DNA from: Membranipora membranacea
Taxonomy: Eukaryota; Bryozoa; Gymnolaemata; Cheilostomatida; Membraniporidae
Length of the DNA: 64,000 nucleotides
Reading direction: 5' to 3'
Assembly: GCA_914767715.1 (NCBI GenBank)
Contig: OU612069.1
Coordinates: 17,171,387 to 17,235,386 of the forward strand
Made by a program: the position numbers and the translations under genes. The notes beneath the pieces were generated by a model. That model had not been told where the DNA came from. It worked only from the letters and a program-made list of their open reading frames with translations, and ran no database searches. Shown one piece after another: positions 51,074-63,354 of the stretch (the stretch's first letter is position 1; each line of letters starts with the position of its first letter).

Positions 51074-52995
51074 CCGACCTCTTGATATCACACAAAACTA
51101 ATCTTGTTCAATAATTTTAATACTCTGTTAACAACTAAATTATCCCTGCCAAATTAAACTTAGTTGTTACCATCTTTCAAATGACTTCTTTTGTGATTAA
51201 GGGTCCAAATTGGTTGTGGTCAGTAGATGGTCATGAGAAGCAGGCTCAGCCATTCGGAGTGTATATCTACGGAATCATTGACACATTCTCAAGAAAGATT
51301 TTGGCCCTGCATGTCTTGCCTGACAAGAAGAAGGAAACAGTAGGTAATTGGCTGCTAAACGAGATCTGCCATATTGGAGGTATGTTTGAAATAATATTGC
51401 CATTGTCTTTATTTTTTATCCACTGCTTTGTGCTATGATGCATGTATGCATGTTACTTCGAAATGTAAGATAGCACATTTATTTTGGTAAATATTTTATG
51501 ACCGTGTAACAGCAGGGAGTTTGGGTCAAGCTCCCTACTGTTCCCCTTTCACCGGTCGCTCATAGCTTTATCTTCTGTGTGAGTTGTGCCCTCCTTGAAT
51601 ATTTGTTCAGATAGGACATAACTCCTATAGAAAACCAACCTGCTTTTTGATAAGCAACCTAGCAGCGATTAAACCGATGAACCGCCTCATCGTTTTAATT
51701 GCAATTTTATGATGTATGTGCAATTCTTTATCCAGGGCTTCCGAATCAGATAATGGTAGATAAGGGAACCGAGTGGAACATGGTGGTGGATGCTGTCAAC
51801 ATCATTCAGATGTCAAGTGTATTTAATCAGGTGAGCAATATTTTGAAAATAATCCAGTCATACATAATAACGTTTAACGAGATTGAGTGTGATCAGAGTA
51901 ACCTGCAGTTGGAGTTTCTCCAATCCCACGGTTAGTTGCTGCCAGTATCTACTACTACTCTTGTATGCTCAATCTTGGCTAGTAGTGGGTTATAAGCCCC
52001 TTTTCTCAGTTTACTGGTTACCGTTTGAGACATTCATCAGGGATAACCTGGACTATTAAGGGGAATAAGCGTGTGGTATGACTTGTTGTTAGGGACAGAA
52101 CTGAATTGAACAGAAATGGCTGTCGAATGTTTCTTTTGTTGTCTTATTTGCAAGCCGCTTATATATTCAGGATGTGACTCAAGCGTTTACGGCCAGCGAG
52201 GGAACATTTAGATATGATTTCAATGTTGTAGAAAATTGAAGCGTTTTGGGGCAAATTCAACGCACACTCAGACATGCGATGGTATAGAGAAGTATTGAGA
52301 GAGCTTGAGACTGGCGGCTTTTTCGACAGGAACGCAGAATTAGACAAGTAAGTTACTTAGATCGGGTGACTGGAATAATTCCTTCAATTCTAATTCATCA
52401 ACGGTAAACTTATTGAAACATGGGACCGGTTTGATACATAGAATTTGGCTTATCTGCATTTAAGTTCAACATAAATCTTAAAGTGAAGGTAGGCTTATAT
52501 GAGTACAACTATCTTCTTAAAATGTTACAGGTGGGTAGTATGGAGGACATTTTCCTCGATGATACAGAGCTCACTTAACCAGTACAAGATCACCCATAAC
52601 ACAAGCAGGATCAGAAAACAAAAAAACCTGCTCTTACCAAGTGGATATTCCCCTAACCATATGTGGGAGCACCCACATATGCTCAATTCTGGTAGGTTTT
52701 TGAGCTTCATCGATAAAGGGAAAGCATGGTTAACTAGCATTCAAGTTGTGGCTGCTTTGAACTTGTGAGTGTTGAGAACTCATGTCCGTTTCTGTTGTAT
52801 AACAATGACATCCTCAATATTGTATTCATTCAATTTATAGAGGACTACATGGAGCCACTGATGCAGCGTCCGGACATCCCATCCTCTGCAGGGCTGGGTC
52901 TGGACAAATACATACTACCAGCTCATTTAATGGTAACACCAACCAAGGAGAACTGCAAGGAGCTTTATATAAATATCAGACAGAACATTATGTAA
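48907..52995 (+). CDS. IS3/IS481-like DDE integrase (transposase) of the large transposon
   Basis: Eleven exons with consistent phases give 473 codons: 48907-49110, 49576-49714, 49867-49966, 50224-50317, 50446-50525, 50932-51031, 51202-51379, 51736-51830, 52232-52347, 52531-52691 and 52841-52995. Residues about 43-105 are Cys/His rich (CRLCECS, LCGCGHDFDVH, MCNECED, CYHCLH), a likely zinc-binding region. A helix-turn-helix region follows (SRRTLQRRLHLYGIKYS; GVYGYRRLHSNLRI, like IS3 HTH_21). The catalytic core has D248 in WLWSVDGHEK, D307 in MVDKGTEW and E333 in SVFNQKIEAFW. The D-to-E gap of 25 residues is shorter than usual. All introns have GT-AG ends. A polyadenylation-like aataaa overlaps the stop. 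The protein should cut and rejoin the element's ends. Confidence 0.88.
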
Positions 52996-53040
52996 TAAAT
53001 AAATTTATCAGATATAGCTGAGATCTCATGTATTGTAACA

Positions 53041-53172
53041 AACTAACTAGTTGGTTGGTATTTGTTACTAGCCCTGTTCACACGGCCACGGGTTTTGGTT
53101 TTTTGCCAACAAAACCAAAACCCGTGGCCGTGTGAACAGGGCTAGTAACAAATACCAACCAACTAGTTAGTT
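53041..53172. repeat. Perfect 62-bp palindrome with 8-bp loop
   Basis: 53041-53102 is the exact reverse complement of 53111-53172; the loop is ttgccaac. The hairpin lies 45 bp after the integrase stop and 380 bp beyond the kinase stop, between convergent 3' ends. It could be a shared terminator or 3'-end hairpin, or a young foldback MITE nested in the element. Complete arm identity implies recent origin or active correction. Confidence 0.85.
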
Positions 53173-53552
53173 ACAAACTCTCAAAACAATGTATTTAATA
53201 AGAAAATCATAGCTTGCACAGTGTTTGAATTTTAACTAACAGTAGATGGTCGCAGGTACATATAAAATTGATATATTGTAGATATGTATAAATCATAATA
53301 TATTGTGCACAAATATTTATGCATGTTTTACTACACACATATATGAACATAATTAACCCAGACTCGCAAAATCAAAATAATGTTAAATAAAGAATTGATG
53401 GCTTGTTAACTTTTTAAATGTAAAAATTTCCAAAAATATTTTATTTACAGATATGTCATGTACAGATGTATTAATTATCATATTTTTAGCCTCAGTATAT
53501 TTTGTTTTTTATTTACACTGGTGTGTATAATAATAAATAAACATATTGTCTG

Positions 53553-56500
53553 TCAGCGCATTTCGTCAAGTTGTCCCAGAATGGCCTTGGCAGAAGGCCG
53601 CCTCTCCTCTCCGTACTCCATCAAGCTGGATAGCAGCTTCTGCATTAGCGGTGGCAGAATCTTGTGCGTGCTAGGAAGCTGATTATCGTAGATCTCCTTG
53701 GGCACACGCACTTGTGTCCCTGGTATTTTCACAGTCTGTTTACCCCATGCTCTTTTATCTAAAACAAAAATAATTGTTAAAATCTGCTGAGCAAGTGCTT
53801 ACTGAACGACTTGCTAGGATGATACATTGTCAACTACTAATAATTCCAAAGAAAATGTCTATCAACTCAGTGTACAGATCACAATTTCAAGCTGTTTATT
53901 AGCACTATGATCGGGAATCCCCTGTTCTCTGAGAAGTGCGCTTCATTATCAACCCTATGAATGCATGTAATTTACACACCTGTGAATAGCTCATGCATTG
54001 TTACTCCCAGGGACCAGATATCACAGTGAGTAGAGACGCGTGTTCTTCGGAGGAGCAGCTCAGGCGCCATGTAGTACACTGTACCTAAGATAGATAAATT
54101 TGTAAAGACATTATTATCACATTGTACACTGCTAGCTGATGTGGTATGTACCTTCTAGGACGCTAGGTAGTTTACATGTTTGCAGGTATGCATTTTTGGT
54201 ACATTGTCTTTCATGTTGGAAGGCTCCACTCAGAACAAGAGTGGTTGATTTTGTGGTCCGCTTAGATCGATGCATTCGAGTCTGTCTAATGGAATGGTGG
54301 AAAAACTAATAGCACATATGTGTATTTTCTGTGGAAAACCCTCAGATCAAACCAACAAGCAATGTTAAGATTTCAAGAGAGGAACGACATTTTCTGAGTG
54401 CGTTGAAAGTGGATTTTTCCCTGTGTCTGTCTTGTTTTCTTTCTGCTATTTCAGGACAGCAAAATAGCATTAACTGAGCCAAATTACTTCAAATAAAGGT
54501 ATTTCTGTTCTTATATCTAACTCATTTTAGCTCTTTGTTCTGGAATGTCGTACCTGAGTGTCCACCAGCTGAGATACTCGTCATGGAGCTGGTGAAGGCC
54601 GCAAAGCCAAGATCAGCGATTTTGGCAACACCATTGAAAATCTAAAATTTAAAAATATTACACTTGTAGACGGCTAGGTTGGGTATATAGAATTAATAAT
54701 GTAAAATGAGAATAGGCTCATACAGTCATAGAGAATGGTGGTGTACCAAAAATTATAAATCCATCGTCAATAAGTAGAATATAAATACCAAAATCCGTCA
54801 ACAGAACGCCATTCCAATAACTCTAATTACAAGTTTTTAAAATACTTGATAAAAAGCTGTGGGTCCCTAAATGTGTTTATATTTATGATAATACATCATT
54901 TTTACCACTTTATTCATTCAAGAAGAAAAGGAAAAGGGGAGAATAATCTTAACAATTTGAATCTGTTTAGTTTTTGTTTAGTGTATCATCAGATCCAATA
55001 TTACCATGTGATAAAAGAAATGGATCACAGGTGCTCTGGGTAAACGCGATACTAAAAATATTTCAACTTGAATAAAAATTGCTGTAATGGTATTTAGTGG
55101 CATCGGAGAAGTGTTTGGATTCTTACCAAAATATTCAGTGGCTTTATGTCCTGATGGACAATTTTCTTGAGGTGAAGGTATGCCAGCCCGCATGCCATAT
55201 CTCTAGAGTATCTTAGCTTTGTACCAAAGTCCTGCAACCAAAAAGGCATACACATGAATGCAATGAAAACCATGAATAATGGTGTGATAGCACATCTCAG
55301 TTTCAAGCAAATTTTAAAAATTACCCTGGCATGGGAGAAATGAAGAAACCTGAGTAACCTAGAGTGAATTTGAGTGATTGAGGATCATAAATTACGAACG
55401 TTGCAAGCCTGTAGGGTTGTAATGTAACTTACTTTACACTGTGCAGTCACTTGGCGTGTCGTCCTACTCTGAATATACTTCTCTAAGTCTGATGATGCTC
55501 GCCCCATAACTACTCCCACCTGGGTTCCGACCTGGATAACCCCAATGATCCCAACAATATTCTTGTGACTCACTCTCCTACAAAAATCATATATGAATCA
55601 CATAATATCAATGTGTTCAGTATATTTGACAGCCTATAAAATGTAAAAGATTTGTAATAATGTTTCTATCACCAGGTAAGGATTAATGTTGAAAGATGGA
55701 AAAAAAGTTACATCTTCAGATTACAAGTTTTCGGTTGCGATACAATTTGTCTATACCTAAATTGATAAAGATGCCATGACAATATATCACTGCTGAAGTG
55801 GAAGAGATTCAAGTGCTAGTGGTTTCGAGATCCTAGTTGATGATTTCATTGTGCGTAATGATGACTTACAAAAGATACTGAATCTCCGGGTCATCCAGTA
55901 TGTCCCCGACCTCCATCATCTGGCGCATAACTTTCACTGCTACTTCTCCTCCTTCAAACGTTCCTCCGTATACCTGGGCCGAAATACCAGCTCCTAGTCC
56001 CTTATTGTAGTCCACGGAAACACCCTCCAACACTGAAAGATTACACTCCAAAATGCAGGCACATTGTATCACCAAACAGCAGAAAATTATCATTATACAA
56101 TCACAACATATAATATCAAAGTACAAATATGTCAACATGTAGGATAACAATATATCTATTGAAACAAAGTAACAAAACGCATTCTTGTATTAACCCTATC
56201 CTTTAAAAACCGCCTATGCATTGATGGCGAGTCCTTTTTTAGCCTTAGCATCTCTGCAGAATGATGATTTTTCTGAATTCTAGCCAAGTCATTGATCAAG
56301 CCGAAATGCCGGTATATTTTTTCAACAACAATTGATATATACCTCAGTGTTAATCAAGATTATGCTTTGGCATTTAGATGAAGGCAATTTTATTAACTCG
56401 CAAAACTGATTATGTGGAAACTTACATAGCAGCTGGTCCAGTTCTTTATTGGACCTATCCCTCTCATCTCTCAACTGTTTCTAAAAAGCAATAATTTAAA

Positions 56501-59500
56501 TATGTATTTTATCCTAAGTCAATGCTAGGAGTGTGAACTTGGTGAAGATCCCACAAGTATATAAGCGACGCACACGTTGATGAGCTTACACAACTGAGAG
56601 AACTGGCCGATTAAACACGCCCTGAGCGTTGATTGATGGGGAAAACAAAGGAGCGTAGCGGTAGGTCTCTAGATTTGAGTATGATAAATAATCTTAAAAA
56701 ATTTTTGTAGGATTTGAACACAGTTTAACAGTGTCTAAGAGAGAAGTTGTAATATCATAACCCACATAGAGTCCATCATGCTATATAATCTTACCTCTCG
56801 TTTCAGACATTCCACCTCTTTCTCCAACCTACTGATCTGGAAGGTGAAAGGAGATCAGTTTTATATTTGAGTAGAACATTTGATGTACCGTTATGGTGTG
56901 GTGATGGTGCCATCTGATGTTAGCCAGATGTTAGCAAAAAAAGCTGCATTAGTTGTCTAGCACCAATGCTCTGGATGATACAGCTAAAGCAAGGAGCAAT
57001 GTATGTAGTTGATTTGTGGTAGTGCCAAAAGTCTTGGGTTAAATTTACGGCTGTGGTGGCACATTGATTGAACCATATATCTGCATACTCGCTTGATAAC
57101 TTGAGGTACAAACAACACAAGGTCAAATTTAACAACAACCTCATGCAAACAGTTGGAAATTTTGTACTGTCCTACCTTCATACTCCTCTGCTCCCATTCA
57201 TCTGGGCTGGCAGCTGCAGGTCTCTTTGCCAGCTCCGATCTCCCCTCTTGGGCTGTCTCATTCTCCGGCCTCCTCTGTTTGGCTGTCTCATTCTCCGGCC
57301 TCCTCTGTTGGGCTGTCTCATTCTCCGGTCTCCTCTCTTGGGCTATCTCATTCTCCGGTCTCCTCTGTTGGGCTGTCTCATTCTCCGGCCTCCTCTGTTG
57401 GGCTGTCTCATTCTCCGGCCTCCTCTGTTGGGCTGTCTCATTCTCCGGCCTCCTCTGTTGGGCTGTCTCATTCTCCGGCCTCCTCTGTTGGGCTGTCTCA
57501 TTCTCCGGCCTCCTCTGTTGGGCTGTCTCATCCTCCGGCCTCCTCTGTTGGGCTGTCTCATTCTCCGGCCTCCTCTGTTGGGCTGTCTCATTCTCCGGCC
57601 TCCTCTGTTGGGCTGTCTCATTCTCCGGTCTCCTCTCTTGGGCTGTCTCATTCTCCGGTCTCCTCTCTTGGGCTGTCTCATTCTCCGGCTCTGGTCTCCT
57701 CTCTTGGGCTGTCTCATTCTCCTGCTCCGATCTCCTCTCTGGGTCTTTGATCTCTGCTTGGCTACATGTTGGCACTTCAATGGTAAAAACAAATGTAATT
57801 TCAACCAAATTTTTTATTTTTTAATTGATAAAACCTAAAAAATATTTAACATGAAAGATAAAAATAGCTTATTATAGAGATGAGAATCAAAGTGTCTGTC
57901 CAATGTGTGACTGCAGCCAGATATCGACATTGTCATCACTTTGTTAGACAGTGGATTGTCTTTTTTGATGATATTCATTCCGATCTTGTTCGCGGCATAC
58001 CAGAAGCTGTAGCAGGCATTTGGCTGTTATATTTCCTTAGTCTCATTTTACCAGTCGCCTGTTTCATTATAAAGATAATATAAGATTTGATATGTCATAC
58101 ACAAAACATTGACTTACATCCATTCAGCTGACGGTACATAATTCCCATGGGTCTCCTCTTGCTTGCAGCTTTATCCGTTCTAAAAACAACAGTTTTTTAA
58201 TGAGAGTACCAATTATATATTGGGGTTTATTTCTAATCAATGTTACAGTTTTTTTGTACCCCAAATTTAGTTGACTGTAAGCCGGAGATCACTCAATCGG
58301 TGGCTTTGTTCAGTAGGTGGCAACAAATGAAAACCTCTTTATACTTCCGAATCCAATTGAGATTTAGCGTCATGGCAAGCCATATCACTATCAACGTGTG
58401 AGAATATACGTGTATATGTTTATGTAATGAAACAAAAATGCCTATTAAACCGATGTGCATTTTGTCTTCATCTGATAAGTTAGAAATAAAATTTCTGGTG
58501 AGCTACTAACAAACACAGTGAAGAGATTGTTGCAGACATAGTATCAGGGCATGCAGTCTGCTGCAACGCCCTCTCTAATTTATAATTTTCTAATTACTTA
58601 TTGACATTGCCGCATTAAGTTATGGTGTAAAATCTGCACAAATTATGGTCCTCACCTGCCAGTTTCTCCATCACCTCTCTTACGGGGGGGAACCAGAGGT
58701 TTCTTAAACTGTAGTGCTGGCAGTGGCAAAGGAGGGCTGTAAGATCACGGAAAAAATTAATTATCTAACAGAAGTGAGAACTCACCTCCACTATCAAACA
58801 AAACTGGACTCAAAAGTGAAAAATGACTAAATATGAATAATATTGTCCTTTGGGAGAGAAGCTTATTGGAGTAAAGAGAGGAGGCAGAAAATATTTAGGT
58901 AAAACAAACTATCTAGAATTCAATTTTTGTGTGAGAACAATATCTATTACTACCTCACAGATTTATCAAAGAGCCCTGCATGTTTAGTCTATTTTACTGA
59001 TGTTGCATAGAATTAAGTTGAATTAAACAATTGATTTAAAAAATGTACCAAACCTAGTGAAAATCAAATAAAGGCTCACCTCAAATTTAACACAACACAC
59101 TCTCTGTCATTCTCGTCAGCATTATCACCTATGGAAAAAAAACAGATCTCACACATCAGAACATAGAACATCAATGAGGTAGTACAAACTCATTAGGAAC
59201 AAAATTGGGTCCTGGGGTGTTTTGTTCCTATGAGGTAATAATTCATTTACAGAAAAAGTACAGGAGGTTGACTATACACCTCTTTTTTGAACGAATGTTT
59301 TAGAGCAAAAAATAAGGATTCTGAGTTGACGCTTTGAATCTTGGCTCATAAGCTTGGTATACACAAATGATACAATGGTGCTTGGGTCTGAAACAGATTC
59401 AAATCAATTGTATTCACATGGATAATCCTCGTCTAATTATCTTCACTGCAATTTCATTCAGTTTCATCCAGATCTTTGATTTCTGGTTTATCAACTGGCT

Positions 59501-62500
59501 ATCTCAGCTGTGCGAAAATTAAGTATGCCCAAATAATCCTCAATCAAATATATCCCAAGTCTTTCGATTTGACAGACACCCTCCAACCAATAGTAAGATT
59601 ATCATAATGAGTATTATAAACATTTGTGCAGCAATGGATTATGCCATATTGACTCAATATTAAAAATCTTTATGTCAAACTGACCAGCCAGGATTTACTT
59701 TCACAATTGTAGCTCATCAGATCATCTAGAGGAGACCCAATCTTGTGGTCCTTGCTTGAATCCCAATTAAATGCTGCAACAACTCAACACAATATTTCTG
59801 CAATGGGTATATCTATATTGTACAGCATGGGTGGGCTACCTTTTTCGAAACTGGTCACATTTTACGCAGGAGCAACTCAAAAGTCGGCAACATATCTTTC
59901 AGGCATAAAATTGGAACAGGGGTGAAAGTTTTGGCACTTCCTATTTTGTACAAACTAAAACAGATTTATGAATAAAAATTGCGGTATGTAGCTAGAAACA
60001 TCAGCCCAACAGAAATACTGATTTATCTAATCTTCTGAGGTTTTGCTGGTCATGTTACCTAATGATTTTCAGGATTTGGTTGTGTACATGTTTGTATCCC
60101 AGTGTTTCATGTGTATGGCAAAAGGGCAAAGCGGAAATTTTCGCCAATGTTTGTGATGTGAGAAACCAAAATGCAGGTAACATGAGAGTTTTTTGATACA
60201 AATCTGCCTGTCGACTTAAGAATGACGGGTTAGGAAGCTAAGCTACATGCATAATACAGAATGGCCACATTTTTGAAATATATTATGATTACAAAGCGGT
60301 ATGCCTTCTTGGATATCCGCATTACAAAATGGGAATCAAAATTAATGTGTAACTACTTTTACAGGCATGCAGCCACAATAAGACACAGAACAGCCGCAGG
60401 ATGCCCATAGCTGATCTACAGTGCCCAAATTGAGAATGTGGGTGGTATGGTAGTAAAATGGTATATAACAAATAATACTTACATTTTCTGAAAAACAGTT
60501 TGTTAGGGATGGTGCCGGGAGTATCCTTATCAACATGAAGGCCTTCTTTTCTTAGGAGCATCCTCCCGCTGGCCCATCCTGTCTTTACTAAACACTGCTC
60601 ATATAGTGACAGGTATGTCCTGTCTTTAGGCAGCACCTACAATAAATAAAAATGACAGTTTTAAAACTCTAATATCTGCAGCTTGTGCTTGTGCAATTAA
60701 CATGAAACCTCCTTACTCTCAAACTTTTTAGAAGAATGTGTATCAGCCAATGAATGCCACACCAACAAAAATAGTTGTGATGATCCTAACTCTAGTCAAG
60801 TTGTGACTTAGTAATTAGAAAATCAGTAAATTATTTCAATAACAAATAATTGTTCCCAAAAAACAGAGTTGGAAAGGGAAAACATACACTGGAATATTTA
60901 TGAATAGAATAATAATTCTATTCATATTACACAACTTCTAAAGAATAGACTTAATAACTGAGACAATTTCAGTAGACAACTCACCACAATTCCAAGTTTA
61001 AACCAAAGGATTAGTAAAAGTAATATAATAGCTCAGCGCAACAACAAATAAAGTAAACTATAGATTACATCTTAGATTGATGAGCTGATAGCAAAGATGT
61101 ACTCCTGAGGACTCCACTACACAGGAGGACAACAATGATACAGACTATGACACCATTAACAACTGACCAAGAATAATAATGCCCCTAGAAAGTCGCAAAG
61201 ACAAGAGAGAAGACTCGATATATGACATGTTATACAGTTAATTATTGACAAATTCCTAAAATAAAACTTCAGGGAAAATGTTTACTTTTTCAATAATAGA
61301 AAGGAAATAACCACATGTAGCAGTGAATAAAATTTGATAAATTAACTTACGTAATCCACGCACAGGCCCTTGACACGAGTCTTGGTCCCGTCGCTCTCTT
61401 GGAAAACAACCTCAACCCCCTGAAAATAAAAAATAATTAATAAATCGGATCGCGTAGTTGCACATAGCGGGAATGTCTTTGTGCAGTTGGCAGCAAAGAT
61501 CGTACACGTCATCAATGACTAGGGAGCGTATCTTGCTAAGTGGATGGGCGGTATGTTCCCCCACCAAAAAATGCAAAGATGAAGGCTAAATGATGCTTGG
61601 TAAATGTAAATAATATACATATATCAAGATTGAAACATTTATCACGAAATTCGGCAGTTTGTGCCTTTCATAGACTGGCCTTATTTAATTGGAGACCACA
61701 ACGTGCCATATGTCACACATGATTATTTGGTGTGTAATGAATGGACAAGGGCCAGAGAAAGATAAAGTCAACTTATCACAGATGTTGGCTTGTTACTCAC
61801 CAGCAAGGGCATCAGGCTATCTTGCTTCTTTTCTCTCTTCTAAAAAGGGATTAACTTGTAATAAGTTTTTGGAACAGTAAGGTAATTTTATGGATTAGAT
61901 AAACCGTGAATTCTCTGCAAACAGACTTGCCCTTCGTCAAATAAATCAAGAGTAATTCATCGAATTCATTTTTTGCCAGATTTTCTGGATAAAATTTATT
62001 GCTGATAACTTCTCGATTTCAAGAAAAGGCTAGACCATGCAATGATGAAGGATGTTATCTCCTGTGTGGTTATGCAGCAACCCACTGGTGTGAATTGTCA
62101 TGTTTGTATCAGTATCAATTAAAAGTTTGACAAATTGTTTGTAATTGTGGTATTAGGTCAGACTCGCGCTAACAGATTGAATTAGGTTTTCGGGTGAGGA
62201 TTTTGGCCAGCAAAACCATAAGCCCATTTATTTGTAGTGACCTCACTTAGATTGTCAAGCTAGCAGAAAACAATGTCCATACATTGCTTCATTTTTTTTT
62301 AAATGTTATATTGGTTATTATAGAAATTTCATGAAAATCGATTATTGGCAATGAGTGGAAGAATAAATTTTATGACTTTACCATTAGTAAGATAGCAATG
62401 AAAATTCCATTTTTGTATAGTATATATATAGCTTCCTTTTTAAAAAGTGGATTTGCCAGCAGAACCAAATGAGATCACTTATTTATATCTAAAATGAATG

Positions 62501-62973
62501 CTCTTCTGAGTAAGGTAGATAGTCAGGAAGATAGTTTCCAAAGTGCCAATGAATAAGTCACTGATAACTTCAAACCCTCCCTGTTCAAACTAACTGGTTA
62601 CAAACACTGATCACAACTCAACCCATTATTAAATCATTGGTTAAACCACCACACCAAGGAGTTCTCTAACTCCTTGGACTAGATCAAACAACAATAAATC
62701 AATGAGCATGGTTTGCATTAGAAAAACCTTCACTAAGGCACAGCTGAGTTTTTGCTCAAAATCAAAGAGACTCACCTGTGGCTTCCTGACTCTTATGGTT
62801 TCCTCCTCTTTTTCAGTTCTGATAACCACATGATGCCTAGCTCCATGCAGGCATACCTGGCAGGTGTGAAGTCCCTTGTTGTGAGTAAATTGCTTACACT
62901 CACAGCAGCTGACCTGACAGGCACCTCGTGACTTTCCAAACATATCGATGTTGTTATTAAGGTTATTAGCCAT
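53553..62973 (-). CDS. Transposon-encoded Cys-finger / decapeptide-repeat protein kinase
   Basis: Fifteen minus-strand exons keep phase throughout, giving 706 codons: 62776-62973, 61351-61419, 60483-60636, 59080-59128, 58656-58736, 58118-58179, 57176-57774, 56795-56836, 56426-56480, 55870-56032, 55433-55577, 55127-55231, 54554-54641, 53980-54084 and 53553-53758. Residues 19-48 hold a Cys-rich finger (C23xxC26, C38xxC41). Residues about 205-390 are mainly RRPENETAQQ repeats. Two short exons (405-436) look coiled-coil. The kinase domain spans about 440-706: glycine loop GLGAGISAQVYGG, VAVK (K470), SHKNIVGIIGV, HQDIKPLN (D567), DLG in place of DFG (D584), MAPE (E612) and DIWSLG (D625). All catalytic residues are present, so activity is plausible. 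The substrate is unknown; the integrase or host repair and chromatin factors are possible. The start lies about 160 bp inside the right terminal repeat. Confidence 0.87.
57235..57720 (-). repeat. 30-bp coding minisatellite in the kinase gene
   Basis: About 16 units of 30 bp, in frame, encode RRPENETAQQ with minor variants (TAQE, PEDE, an extra PE). Neighbouring units are almost identical, so copy number probably changes readily. The peptide is highly charged and likely disordered or helical. Long open frames on the other strand here are by-products. Confidence 0.9.
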
Positions 62974-63135
62974 TATTAGGTTGAGTAGGTACTACTAGTC
63001 TGTGTGAGTTGCTATCTGTGAATGAATGTGTATGCAGACCAAGTTGAAAATAGTGTAACGTTTAACACCTCCAAAAGACAGAGAAGACTCCGCCCATCCT
63101 TCCGATTGCCTACTACCAGACTATTCAATTTGGGA

Positions 63136-63349
63136 GTCGTGTCCTCTTGATTGATAAATGTGGCTCTAGCCGAGCTGCGCCACGTGAAAATGTTCCTCTA
63201 GCCGAGCTGCGCCACGTGAAAATTGCCTCTAGCCGAGCTGCGCCACACGTAAACGTCACCTAGCCGAGCTGCGCCATATGTAAAACTCATGTAGCCGAGC
63301 TGCGCCATTATGAAATATTTTCAACACATGGCGCAGCTCGTCTGCCGTA
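63136..63349 (-). repeat. Right terminal inverted repeat
   Basis: Inverted partner of 48667-48852, with the same tip and the same order of spacers (acatgag, aggtga, agaggcaatttt). It has five GGCGCAGCTCGGCTA units instead of four: one additional 30-bp unit next to the inner edge. Beyond the units, the homology continues as tcaagaggacacgactccc in element orientation. Confidence 0.85.
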
Positions 63350-63354
63350 CCATC
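63350..63354. repeat. Target-site duplication, right copy (CCATC)
   Basis: Exact copy of 48662-48666, immediately outside the CTGCCGTA tip. The remaining 63355-64000 contains no supported gene. Confidence 0.85.

Larger units (their letters stand above)
48667..63349. mobile_element. Complete 14.7-kb integrase-type DNA transposon carrying a protein kinase gene
   Basis: Both ends begin TACGGCAGACGAGCTGCGCC (the right end on the opposite strand) and are flanked by the direct duplication CCATC. The terminal inverted repeats run about 185 bp on the left and 215 bp on the right, each made mostly of a reiterated GGCGCAGCTCGGCTA unit. Inside are two convergent, spliced, apparently intact genes: an IS3/IS481-like DDE integrase (48907-52995, plus) and a Cys-finger/decapeptide-repeat/protein-kinase protein (53553-62973, minus). 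Each starts only about 55 and 160 bp inside its terminal repeat, which argues that both belong to the element. No polymerase B, packaging ATPase, protease or capsid gene is seen, so it is not a Polinton/Maverick. From memory, the eukaryotic IS3EU group has similar TA-type tips, but its usual duplication length and gene content would need checking. Confidence 0.9.

Noticed and set aside
52174-52231. Extra integrase exon between exons 8 and 9
   Set aside because: An open stretch exists after a TTCAG, but it cannot be joined in frame with any GT donor, whereas direct splicing gives the family motif SVFNQKIEAFW.
57068-57838. Leucine/serine-rich repeat protein on the plus strand
   Set aside because: It is the antisense of the in-frame RRPENETAQQ minisatellite, which belongs to the spliced kinase gene.
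48667-63349. Polinton/Maverick virus-like element
   Set aside because: Size and integrase fit, but there is no polymerase B, packaging ATPase, protease or capsid gene, and the target duplication is 5 bp rather than 6.
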